From Clostridiales bacterium 1_7_47FAA (GTDB lineage: Bacteria; Bacillota; Clostridia; Lachnospirales; Lachnospiraceae), in contig DS990260.1 of assembly GCA_000155435.1 (NCBI GenBank), forward strand, positions 2,953,147 to 3,013,027: 59,881 bases of DNA, read 5' to 3'. Positions 9,291-16,564 of this stretch are shown here, one piece after another (positions within the stretch are counted from its first letter, which is position 1; each line of letters begins with the position of its first letter). The notes beneath the pieces were generated by a model, which was not told the DNA's origin, searched no databases, and worked only from the letters and a program-made list of their open reading frames with translations. The position numbers and the translations under genes are program-made.

Positions 9291-9310
9291 TGTTAAAAGT
9301 TCTCCATTTA

Positions 9311-9331
9311 TTTGTTTGTGAATTAAACAAA
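9311..9331. promoter_or_regulatory. Dyad in the NCS2-operon leader (possible operator)
   Basis: TTTGTTT-N7-AAACAAA is a perfect inverted repeat 20 bases before the first gene. An imperfect copy (TTTATTTG-N6-AAACAAAC) lies at 9399-9419. Two similar dyads in one leader suggest a regulator-binding pair; the regulator is not identified. Confidence 0.4.
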
Positions 9332-9344
9332 GTTTGCAAAGAAA

Positions 9345-9369
9345 AATAAACGATAAATTCAACGTTTAT
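9345..9369 (-). promoter_or_regulatory. Hairpin with T-run in the NCS2-operon leader (possible attenuator)
   Basis: On the minus strand ATAAACG and CGTTTAT pair across about ten bases and are followed by TTTTTC. It lies inside a leader of about 160 nt. It is weak for a terminator. Confidence 0.3.
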
Positions 9370-9454
9370 ATTATCTGGTTATGGAAAATATTTCATTCTT
9401 TATTTGAGTATTAAACAAACTATATATTTAAAAATGGATACCTAATCCTTTTTT

Positions 9455-9483
9455 AATATATCACTTCGTTATTTATTTGTCAA
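9455..9483 (-). promoter_or_regulatory. Sigma-A promoter of the NCS2/tautomerase operon
   Basis: TTGACA (9483-9478) and TATATT (9460-9455) on the minus strand are 17 bases apart. This predicts a leader of about 160 nt before the first permease gene. Confidence 0.65.
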
Positions 9484-9593
9484 TACTTTTTTGTGAAACC
9501 TTCCTGCTTTTTATGGATGGATATTTAATGATTATCCAGGTGATTATTTGACGGATATTTGGCGGACAATAATGAAAATTATTGGCAAACCTC

Positions 9594-9622
9594 TTGATTT
9601 TTCCTGATGTCTGTGGTATTAT
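9594..9622 (+). promoter_or_regulatory. Possible promoter of tRNA-Tyr/tRNA-Leu
   Basis: TTGATT and TATTAT with a 17-base spacer lie 27 bases before tRNA-Tyr. An overlapping TATAAT at 9620-9625 is the alternative -10. Confidence 0.45.
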
Positions 9623-9648
9623 AATCACTGCTTATCAACGCATTCATT

Positions 9649-9730
9649 GGGCGAATTCCCGAGTGGCCAAAGGGGACAGACTGTAAATCTGCTGCTAATA
9701 GCTTCGGTGGTTCGAATCCACCTTCGCCCA
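9649..9730 (+). tRNA. tRNA-Tyr (GTA)
   Basis: 82 nt with acceptor stem GGGCGAA/TTCGCCC, anticodon GTA at 9683-9685, a long class II variable arm and the T-loop GGTTCGAATCC. CCA is not encoded. Confidence 0.96.
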
Positions 9731-9824
9731 TTAGCGTGCCGGTCATAGCTTAAGGACATCAGTGCACAGCGCGTAAAGGTCCTCGTTTTCAGCCGCGGCA
9801 TGCATATAAGTACATCCGTACGTT

Positions 9825-9908
9825 GCGGGTGTGGTGGAATAGGCAGACACAAGGGACTTAAAATCCCTCGGTAGCGATACCGTGCCGGTTCAAGTCCGGC
9901 CACCCGCA
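9825..9908 (+). tRNA. tRNA-Leu (TAA)
   Basis: 84 nt with acceptor GCGGGTG/CACCCGC, anticodon TAA at 9859-9861, a long variable arm and a T-arm GGTTCAAGTCC. It lies 94 bases after tRNA-Tyr and probably shares its transcript. Confidence 0.96.
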
Positions 9909-9914
9909 TGTGGG

Positions 9915-9947
9915 AAAGACCTGGAACGTATGTTCCAGGTCTTTTTA
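9915..9947 (+). terminator. Intrinsic terminator after the tRNA pair
   Basis: A 13-bp perfect stem AAAGACCTGGAAC with a four-base loop is followed by a T-run, six bases after tRNA-Leu. Confidence 0.9.
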
Positions 9948-9966
9948 TGTCCATCACATCCATTTC

Positions 9967-11409
9967 TTACAGAAGTCCTACCAGCTGCCACCATATTAAC
10001 GCAGCTGCGCCGCACATAAGCGACGGGATTGTATAAGCCAGCCCAAACCTGGACGCGGTTCCAGTGGAATATCCGCTTCCTCCCTCCCCCAGGCCAATGG
10101 TAAGGCTCAGGCTCTGATAGGGAAAAAACCATTGCCCCACCGTCAGTACATAGACCAGAAGCCCTACTGCCAAAGGTGATACGCCTGTTGTTATTGTTAA
10201 AAGCGCAGGCACAGCCAGGGAAAAGACCGCCATGATACTTCCCAACAGCAGGTGTAGCAGGATACAGGCCGCCGCAGTGACAAGAAACAGCCCGGCCAGG
10301 CTGTCACCCAGATGCGCGGGAAGAAGATGCCCGGCCAAATAGGAGCTCATACCAGTCTTTGTACCCACATTCCCGATTGCCATGCTGGCACACAAAAACA
10401 GCAGGGTGTTGAGATTTACCTCTTTTATCTGTGTCCCGTCAATCAGATCCCCAATCACGGGAAGCGCCATGCCAATGGTTATCCCGACACTGATCCAGCC
10501 AATATCAATTCCATGGATTGTATCTGTAAGCCATAATCCAATCGCAGCCAGCAGCCATACCATCATACGGATTTCCTGTGCTGACAGCCCCTTTAGCTTG
10601 TCCAGTTCTTCCTTTGCCTTTCCCCTGTCAAGACAAAAGGAGGCAGGCTGCCCAAATAAAAACAGCTGTAGTGCGCACATACATGCTCCAGTAAGAAGGG
10701 CAGGTACTGCCATATAGAAAAGCCACTGTCCCCAGGAAGGCCTGAATGCCTCCGGTATCTGGCTGAGAATCATCATATTAAGAGAGCTGTCTCCTGTCAG
10801 GACCATCATTCCTGCCCCATTCTGGGCCGCAAAAACAGCCAGTGCGATATTGGCAGTATATTTCCGTTCCAGACCAGAATCCTTTAAAAGCAGCTGCATG
10901 ATGGACAAGATTAAAAACGCCCTTGCAAATGGCTGCGGAATCATTACCGCCATAATATAGCTTAGCAGATAGCAACAGATAATCACATGCCTGTAATCTG
11001 ATATGTACCTGCTTATGAGATACAGCGCAAGCCTCCTGGCCAGGCCCGAAGCCCTGACAGCACCAGCTATGATAAAACCGCTTATAATCATATAAGCCAT
11101 GGGTTTTGTGAAGAATCCGAATATGACCTCAGGTCCGGCCACCGAAGGATTGATTGCCAGGGAATACCCCATCAAAAGTCCCAGTGCGGTATACCCCAGC
11201 GGAAACACCTCCAGCGCCCATAAAATGATTCCCATTGCAGACAATGCCAGGCATTTCTGTCCGTCCCGGGAAAGCCCGTCCAGAGGAAGTTTCCACAATA
11301 TCACACATGATAGCAGCGCAATACAAAGCCCCACTCCCCTCCTGCAGGTGTTTCCCCTCCGGCAGGTGCTTCTCCCCCAAAACTGGATCCATTTCCCCCT
11401 AACTGACAT
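9967..11409 (-). CDS. DASS / SLC13-family anion permease
   Basis: 480 aa with 11-12 hydrophobic segments. KCLALSAMGIILWALEVFP near the start and the conserved central segments (GFFTKPMAYMIISGF; AQNGAGMMVLTGDSS) fit the divalent anion:sodium symporters that import C4-dicarboxylates, citrate or sulfate. It is the last gene of the GntR operon and starts three bases after the dehydrogenase stop, so the two are translationally linked. It probably imports the carboxylate acted on by the operon, whose identity is not known. Confidence 0.78.
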   Translation of the reverse strand: MSVRGKWIQFWGRSTCRRGNTCRRGVGLCIALLSCVILWKLPLDGLSRDGQKCLALSAMGIILWALEVFPLGYTALGLLMGYSLAINPSVAGPEVIFGFFTKPMAYMIISGFIIAGAVRASGLARRLALYLISRYISDYRHVIICCYLLSYIMAVMIPQPFARAFLILSIMQLLLKDSGLERKYTANIALAVFAAQNGAGMMVLTGDSSLNMMILSQIPEAFRPSWGQWLFYMAVPALLTGACMCALQLFLFGQPASFCLDRGKAKEELDKLKGLSAQEIRMMVWLLAAIGLWLTDTIHGIDIGWISVGITIGMALPVIGDLIDGTQIKEVNLNTLLFLCASMAIGNVGTKTGMSSYLAGHLLPAHLGDSLAGLFLVTAAACILLHLLLGSIMAVFSLAVPALLTITTGVSPLAVGLLVYVLTVGQWFFPYQSLSLTIGLGEGGSGYSTGTASRFGLAYTIPSLMCGAAALIWWQLVGLL

Positions 11410-11412
11410 ACC

Positions 11413-12498
11413 CTATCCCCCAGCCACTGCCAGGGATTCCAGATATTGGTTCAGGTTTTCCCTGGACATCCCCGACATTCCCATATTCTTCAGTGTACGG
11501 CCATGTTCATAGTAATCAAATCCATTAACCGTATTTGCAATGGTCATAAGCGCTTTACATACCGGAACCTCAATCCCGTACTCGTCTGCCAGGGACACAA
11601 GCAGGGCCATGGAACATGAGGCATCCTCGCTGATGTACCTTTCCTCCAGACTGGCAGGTCCTTTCAGGGACCGGAAGTAATTCAGCTCGTCATGATGTCC
11701 ATAGTCCATCATCTGATGCATTTTTGACACCGTACTTGTATACGCGCTGTAATCCAATTCCTTCAGGACCTGGTTCCGTTCCTTTTCAACCGCATCCGCA
11801 CACCTTAACAGGGATGGTGTCAGTCCATTTGTGTACAGCGCAAACTCCTGCCCCATTTTCTCAATAGACGTGGTGTTCAGCAGGGTACCTGCCACATGGA
11901 TCACCAGATTGGGGGAATTCAGCATTCCCTCAAAAATATTCCTGGCCGCCCGGAACCTGAACATATCCTCAAACGCCTGGATTGCCATCTGCGTCCGGCA
12001 GGCGGGAAATGCCGCAATCCTCTTTTCCCCCACCGGCATGGCCATAAGCACCCTTGCCCTTCCGGTTATACGGCACGGGCAGATGTTTCCCACAAGTTCC
12101 GCAACCGTGATTTCCCTTTTCCCCTCTTTGTAAAACCTGTCAACAAATATGACAGCGCCCAGATTGCCCGGACTTATGACATAGGTCTGTCCATCCCGGG
12201 CGTATGGGAAACACAGGTCCATAATCTCCCTGTGCCTGTCCGCTGAAACACACACCAGGATCCGGCTGGCATTACCCACAGCTTTCTGAAAATCATCCGT
12301 CATACAGCAGGGAAGCACTGGAACTTCTGTTTCCATGACCCCTTCCAGGGTAATCCCTCCCGCATCCTCAATATACCGGAACCTCTGTTCCTGCTCCCTG
12401 TCGCACAGGATAACCTGATTTCCTTTTATTGTCAGATATGCAGCTGCTGCCATCGCAGTGGCTCCGCTGCCGATTACTGTTATACTGTTATCCGTCAT
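11413..12498 (-). CDS. Octopine/nopaline dehydrogenase family NAD(P)-dependent enzyme
   Basis: 361 aa. The N-terminus ITVIGSGATAMAAAAYL is a Rossmann GxGxxA motif. The C-terminal half carries the octopine-dehydrogenase domain with NSPNLVIHVAGTLLN, where the His is the expected catalytic base. The family makes or splits N-(carboxyalkyl) amino acids (opines) using NAD(P)H. Next to a cysteine/serine-degrading enzyme and carboxylate permease, a catabolic opine-like or hydroxy-acid reaction is plausible but not shown. ATG 12498 has only a weak GGGG upstream; 84 bases separate it from the previous gene and contain a strong hairpin. Confidence 0.78.
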   Translation of the reverse strand: MTDNSITVIGSGATAMAAAAYLTIKGNQVILCDREQEQRFRYIEDAGGITLEGVMETEVPVLPCCMTDDFQKAVGNASRILVCVSADRHREIMDLCFPYARDGQTYVISPGNLGAVIFVDRFYKEGKREITVAELVGNICPCRITGRARVLMAMPVGEKRIAAFPACRTQMAIQAFEDMFRFRAARNIFEGMLNSPNLVIHVAGTLLNTTSIEKMGQEFALYTNGLTPSLLRCADAVEKERNQVLKELDYSAYTSTVSKMHQMMDYGHHDELNYFRSLKGPASLEERYISEDASCSMALLVSLADEYGIEVPVCKALMTIANTVNGFDYYEHGRTLKNMGMSGMSRENLNQYLESLAVAGG

Positions 12499-12522
12499 TA
12501 TACTTTACCCCTTTTACGTGCA

Positions 12523-12550
12523 AATGGGCTGAGACGCCACTCAGCCCATT
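12523..12550. terminator. Intra-operon hairpin
   Basis: An 11-bp perfect inverted repeat (AATGGGCTGAG) with a six-base loop lies between the membrane-protein and dehydrogenase genes. There is no long T-run on the transcribed strand, so it is more likely a processing or mRNA-stability hairpin, or a leaky attenuator, than a full terminator. Confidence 0.5.
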
Positions 12551-12581
12551 GCCAGAACATGTTTACACCCTGGAAATCCAT

Positions 12582-13319
12582 CTACAGTCTGCCGCCAGAT
12601 TTGATTTTCCCTTTTTTGAATAAATAGTAAGCCCATACCACAGCCGTACCCATGAAGAACAGATTCAGGTACATGGAGTTCTTACTGGCAAATGGAAGAC
12701 CGAATACCGCAAGCATGACCAGGCACAAAATGGAGGGTAAGGTAGCTACCTTTGGGCTGCCTAAAAATACAGTGACAAACATATACCCGAACAGCGCCGG
12801 AATGATATTGCCAAACCCCGGAGAAAGCACTGGATTGGATATGACCGGATAAATAATGGTCACCGCTACCATGCCCAAGGTACACACGGCCACTGATACC
12901 AGTGACGAGATGCCTACTGCTATGGTGGCTACAATATCGCCCTCCTTTGTCCCCATGTCCACTCCCATGATTTCCTGACAGCTTGTGGCGCATGGAAGAC
13001 GCTGCTGGGGTACATTGCCGAATATAAAGGACAGGTAGGTCCCGCCCGCCCCCAGCATGGGGAAAAATGTAAATGGCTGGAAGAATCCCTGTAAACCAAA
13101 TGCGGATACCACCGCAATGGTCGCTGCCAGGATCTGTCCCCAATTCAGATGGACCTTATAAATAAGGGTAATGCCAATGGCAGGAAGGAACCAGGTAATC
13201 AAAGATACAAACGTACCAATCCGCCCCATCCTGTGGATTTTATGGTCGTATTCATCAAAGACACCGTCACGCTTTGTTCCCTTTACCTGTGCATCATCCT
13301 TCGCAATCTGTTCACTCAT
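12582..13319 (-). CDS. Membrane protein, probable partner subunit of the DUF5058 protein
   Basis: 245 aa. A 35-residue charged N-terminal tail precedes about six or seven hydrophobic segments (for example IGTFVSLITWFLPAIGITLIY; MLGAGGTYLSFIFGNV; VATIAVGISSLVSVAV). I do not recognise a named family. It follows the DUF5058 gene by 18 bases with a strong AGGAGG. Two small co-encoded membrane proteins next to a degradative enzyme suggest a two-component transporter, in the manner of the DUF969/DUF979 pair; this is inference. Confidence 0.6.
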   Translation of the reverse strand: MSEQIAKDDAQVKGTKRDGVFDEYDHKIHRMGRIGTFVSLITWFLPAIGITLIYKVHLNWGQILAATIAVVSAFGLQGFFQPFTFFPMLGAGGTYLSFIFGNVPQQRLPCATSCQEIMGVDMGTKEGDIVATIAVGISSLVSVAVCTLGMVAVTIIYPVISNPVLSPGFGNIIPALFGYMFVTVFLGSPKVATLPSILCLVMLAVFGLPFASKNSMYLNLFFMGTAVVWAYYLFKKGKIKSGGRL

Positions 13320-13337
13320 ACCTCTGTGCCTCCTTCC

Positions 13338-14048
13338 TTATGTGAATATCCCTGCCTGGGTAAGCGCGATACACGCCACCATGGCCAGAAGCAGGGAAAG
13401 GGTCATCGAGAATTCCTGAAGGAACGGGAACCGCGCCTTCAGCTTTACGCACAGGAACCGGACAGAACCGCCCACCAGCAATGCCACGATTGCCAGCGGC
13501 TTCTTGGTATTCACCGCGTATGGCAGTGCTGAAAATGCAATAAACCCTGTATACAGAGCAGAGGTCGCTATGTTCATGAAAGGCTTGGAGCCCTTGGCCA
13601 CCTTCAGTGTTGAATCAAATTTCTTAATGGTAAAGATACAGAGAATGGGTGCAATACACATACCAAAGTTCATGACCAGCATAATCAGGACATATCCGGC
13701 CAGGGTAAGGGCTTTCCAATCACCGGCCCCCGATGCCTGCATGCCTATATTAGCCGCAACCGCTTCGTACTGTCCCGCGCCAATGTTAATCATGCGCATC
13801 CAGGGATAGAATTTTCCTATGGTGGGCGCCAAGCCCACCATCAGAATAAGCAGTGAAAGGGTCGGGACAATGGAAAATGTAACTGAGGTGGTAACACACT
13901 TTTTCAATTTTTCATTTGACATACCCAGTTCCAGCCCGCGTTTCCATGCGGTCCTGATAAATAAAACAGCCACGGAAACAATGGTCAGCGCCGGAATCAA
14001 GCACAGCAAAAACATGGTTTTGCTATTGGCTACATCTAAATAATTCAC
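13338..14048 (-). CDS. DUF5058 family membrane protein
   Basis: 236 aa with six predicted helices (FLLCLIPALTIVSVAVLF; LSLLILMVGLAPTIG; VLIMLVMNFGMCIAPIL and others) and the cytoplasmic loop AWKRGLELGMSNEKLKK that marks DUF5058. GTG start with GGAGG eight bases upstream. It stands between the CyuA-like enzyme and a second membrane protein. The likely role is one half of a substrate transporter; no experimental function is known to me. Confidence 0.7.
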   Translation of the reverse strand: MNYLDVANSKTMFLLCLIPALTIVSVAVLFIRTAWKRGLELGMSNEKLKKCVTTSVTFSIVPTLSLLILMVGLAPTIGKFYPWMRMINIGAGQYEAVAANIGMQASGAGDWKALTLAGYVLIMLVMNFGMCIAPILCIFTIKKFDSTLKVAKGSKPFMNIATSALYTGFIAFSALPYAVNTKKPLAIVALLVGGSVRFLCVKLKARFPFLQEFSMTLSLLLAMVACIALTQAGIFT

Positions 14049-14074
14049 TCAGATCCCCTCCTTTTCCCCGGTCC

Positions 14075-15358
14075 CTACTTTTTACTCATGGGAGCCTTTT
14101 CAAAAAGCGCTTCGCACAGTGCCACATCCGTTGCAATCATTGGTCCCTGTCCGATTACACCTAAAAACCTGAGGGAATCTTCCATATCCACGCCCAGCAC
14201 TCCCATATTAAAAGGAAGATGGACATTTTTCATGGCCAGCCTTGCCGCATCCACCGCCACACCTGTGCCCACCGCAAGTCTCATGGCACATGCCTGGCGC
14301 GCGCCGTCACAGACCACACCAAAGGAATTGACAAAGGTATTGCTGAATGCATATTGGACCTGCTCATAGGAACCGTCCATCATCAGCACCAGACCGCAAG
14401 CCACTCCCAATGCAGCTGATACCATACAGGAACACATGGCCGGGGATTTTCCGATATTGCTGATTGTCATGATGGACACCAGGCAGCTTAAAGCAACCGC
14501 CCTCAACAGAACCTCCTCACTGACCTTCATGGAATCCGCCATACTGACCAGTGGAAGGGAGGATGCCAATCCCACATTCCCCTTGTTGCACACTGACATC
14601 GCAGTAAGCTGCACACCTGCCATACGCGTCTCACATCCAGCCGCGGCATATGCTTTGGCCCGCATCAGCATGTCATCCGGGCTGATTTCCAGCAGGCCCC
14701 TGCCGATTCCTGCTCCCGTATCTGATTGAAGGGCATAATCAGCCATCTTGGAATTATAACTCACCGTATCCCTGAGAAAATACAATTCCTCAATCGGACA
14801 GTTCTTTGCAAACTCATAGCATTCCTTTATCGTGTGCTGGCGGATGAGGGCCTTACTGTGGTCATTAAGCTTCTTGATATCATAGGGCTTATCCAGAAGG
14901 ACCTTGCCGTTCACTTCCTGATAAACCACGTTGTCAACCTCTGTGGCAACGATAACCTTGCTGGTTCCCTTCTCCGTTTCCAGCACAAGTTCCACATACC
15001 GTCCGTTAATGGACAGATCCATCTCCACTTCCACAATCCCGGAATCCGCCAGGCGTTCTGCAATCTCCTTTTGCTCCGGGGTCACGTTCCTCAACACCTC
15101 CAGTCCGGCGCTGGCATCCCCTCCTACCGCGCCGATACAGACCGCCATGGGAATGCCCGTCTTTGAAACGCCTGGTATCCCAACATCTGCGTTGCGTCCC
15201 ACCGTGTTCTTACTTCCCCTGATATGTATATGCTTAATGTCACTCCCCCCAAGGATTGACATGGCGGATGCCGCTGCATACACCGGACCTAACGGTCCCG
15301 TACATCCAAGTGCTGGCTTTACCTCTTTGTGAAGAATATCATAAAAATCCTGATACAT
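14075..15358 (-). CDS. CyuA/YhaM-like Fe-S L-cysteine desulfidase or L-serine deaminase
   Basis: 427 aa. MYQDFYDILHKEVKPALGCTGPLGP is the N-terminus of the UPF0597/YhaM family, in which Cys residues (ALGCTGP, MCSCMVS, VCDGARQAC) bind a 4Fe-4S cluster that acts as Lewis acid in removing H2S or water and ammonia. Product would be pyruvate or a related keto acid. ATG 15358 has GAGGA four bases upstream; an in-frame extension to 15433 has no ribosome site. It is the first enzyme of the operon after the GntR regulator. Substrate may not be cysteine, given the opine-type dehydrogenase beside it. Confidence 0.78.
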   Translation of the reverse strand: MYQDFYDILHKEVKPALGCTGPLGPVYAAASAMSILGGSDIKHIHIRGSKNTVGRNADVGIPGVSKTGIPMAVCIGAVGGDASAGLEVLRNVTPEQKEIAERLADSGIVEVEMDLSINGRYVELVLETEKGTSKVIVATEVDNVVYQEVNGKVLLDKPYDIKKLNDHSKALIRQHTIKECYEFAKNCPIEELYFLRDTVSYNSKMADYALQSDTGAGIGRGLLEISPDDMLMRAKAYAAAGCETRMAGVQLTAMSVCNKGNVGLASSLPLVSMADSMKVSEEVLLRAVALSCLVSIMTISNIGKSPAMCSCMVSAALGVACGLVLMMDGSYEQVQYAFSNTFVNSFGVVCDGARQACAMRLAVGTGVAVDAARLAMKNVHLPFNMGVLGVDMEDSLRFLGVIGQGPMIATDVALCEALFEKAPMSKK

Positions 15359-15456
15359 ACGTCCTCTTCCTTTCTTCCTCTGTTCACATGTACAATATTC
15401 TTTAATTAAACATGCAGTAAGGCCGGCACTCACTCCATGAGATAATTCTTCTTAAA

Positions 15457-16137
15457 TTACTGTTCTTTTTCCTGATTACGGAAAATAGATAAATGCACCC
15501 TCATTGTCTCAATTGCCTTTTCCTTGTCCCGGTTCTTAAATGCCTCTATAATCTGGCTGTGGGATGAAACCGCGTTATCCCGCTTCAGCGTGACGTTGGA
15601 CATATAATCCAGGTTCTTGACAGTTACCAACTGCACTGCCTTGATAAGTTCTTTTATAATGGTATTGCCCGTTGCCTCTGCAAATGCACAGTGCAGCTGG
15701 ATATCCAGTTCCCTTGATTCATCGGGCTGAAGGTCCGGATTCTGCATCTTCCATAGAATCCGTTCCATATTCTTAATATCTTCATCCGTTGCCCTTTCCA
15801 CTGCGGTTGCAATCATGCTTACTTCCAGCATCTCACGCAGCTCTATAAGGTCATTAATCTGTCCGATATCCATGGTAATCAGCAGGTCCAGAGGTGCAAT
15901 CAGACAGTCCTTCACACGGTCTGACACAAATGTCCCATCCTTTTTCCTCACAATCAAGCCCTTGGATGACAGGGCCTTCAGGCTTTCCCGAATGGTTGAC
16001 CTGCCCACGGAATACATTTCTGCCAATACCATCTCCGTGGGAAGCCGGTCCCCGGCTTTCATCTGGGTCGTAATCATATCTTCCAGTTTCTTGCTAACTG
16101 TGTCTGACAATGTTTCCTTTTTATTTTTAGTCTCCAT
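15457..16137 (-). CDS. GntR/FadR-family transcriptional regulator
   Basis: 226 aa. Residues about 1-75 form the GntR winged helix (LAEMYSVGRSTIRESLKALSSKGLI) and residues about 90-220 an FCD ligand domain with the metal-binding pattern D...H in ELDIQLHCAFAEATGN and a later SHSQII His. FCD proteins usually sense organic acids. It heads the operon, 98 bases before the CyuA-like gene, and has a FadR-type palindrome at its own promoter, so it probably represses itself and the genes downstream. Confidence 0.88.
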   Translation of the reverse strand: METKNKKETLSDTVSKKLEDMITTQMKAGDRLPTEMVLAEMYSVGRSTIRESLKALSSKGLIVRKKDGTFVSDRVKDCLIAPLDLLITMDIGQINDLIELREMLEVSMIATAVERATDEDIKNMERILWKMQNPDLQPDESRELDIQLHCAFAEATGNTIIKELIKAVQLVTVKNLDYMSNVTLKRDNAVSSHSQIIEAFKNRDKEKAIETMRVHLSIFRNQEKEQ

Positions 16138-16283
16138 AAATCATCAGCCTCCGTATCACTAATTTGTTTTATTATATATTGAATATCCCCCCAGCACAAT
16201 AAGGCTGATTATTGTAATACATATATTTTCATAAGTCTTACTACATTCTTTTTTATTTTATTATACTCTGATGTTATTTTTTG

Positions 16284-16327
16284 TTGTCTGACAATATAAT
16301 ACTATCATCATACATCATTGTTGTAAA
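16284..16327 (-). promoter_or_regulatory. Promoter and FadR-type operator of the GntR operon
   Basis: On the minus strand TTTACA (16327-16322) and TAGTAT (16304-16299) are 17 bases apart. TTGTCTGACAA at 16284-16294, an exact palindrome fitting the FadR-subfamily pattern TNGTNNNACNA, covers the predicted start. A second near-copy (10 of 11) lies inside the regulator gene at 16100-16110. The placement predicts autorepression. Confidence 0.65.
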
Positions 16328-16442
16328 TTGACTAACTTTACAAAAAACAACTTTCATTATTGTGTGAATTCACCAAAGCACAATCCGGACAACCAAGCCC
16401 AGGCCTAAATTCAAATCCCACCCCAACGATTGACAAAGAGCC

Positions 16443-16497
16443 AAAAGGAAAAGCGCCTCATGGCCGCATCCTGATATCTGCCGCCACAAAGCGCTCT
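16443..16497 (-). terminator. Terminator of the GH13 gene
   Basis: A stem of about 17 bp with several G-U pairs (AGCGC...GGCA paired with TGC...GCGCT) followed by TTTTCCTTTT on the minus strand, about 70 bases after the amylase stop. The rest of 16328-16442 shows nothing recognisable. Confidence 0.6.
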
Positions 16498-16564
16498 CCC
16501 TTTCAATTCCCTATCTATATTCCCATGAATCCTCTGCACATCCCCGGATTCTTCTTCCTCACTC

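Noticed and set aside
9291-9448. Purine riboswitch in the NCS2 leader
   Set aside because: No conserved three-way junction sequence of known purine riboswitches is visible.
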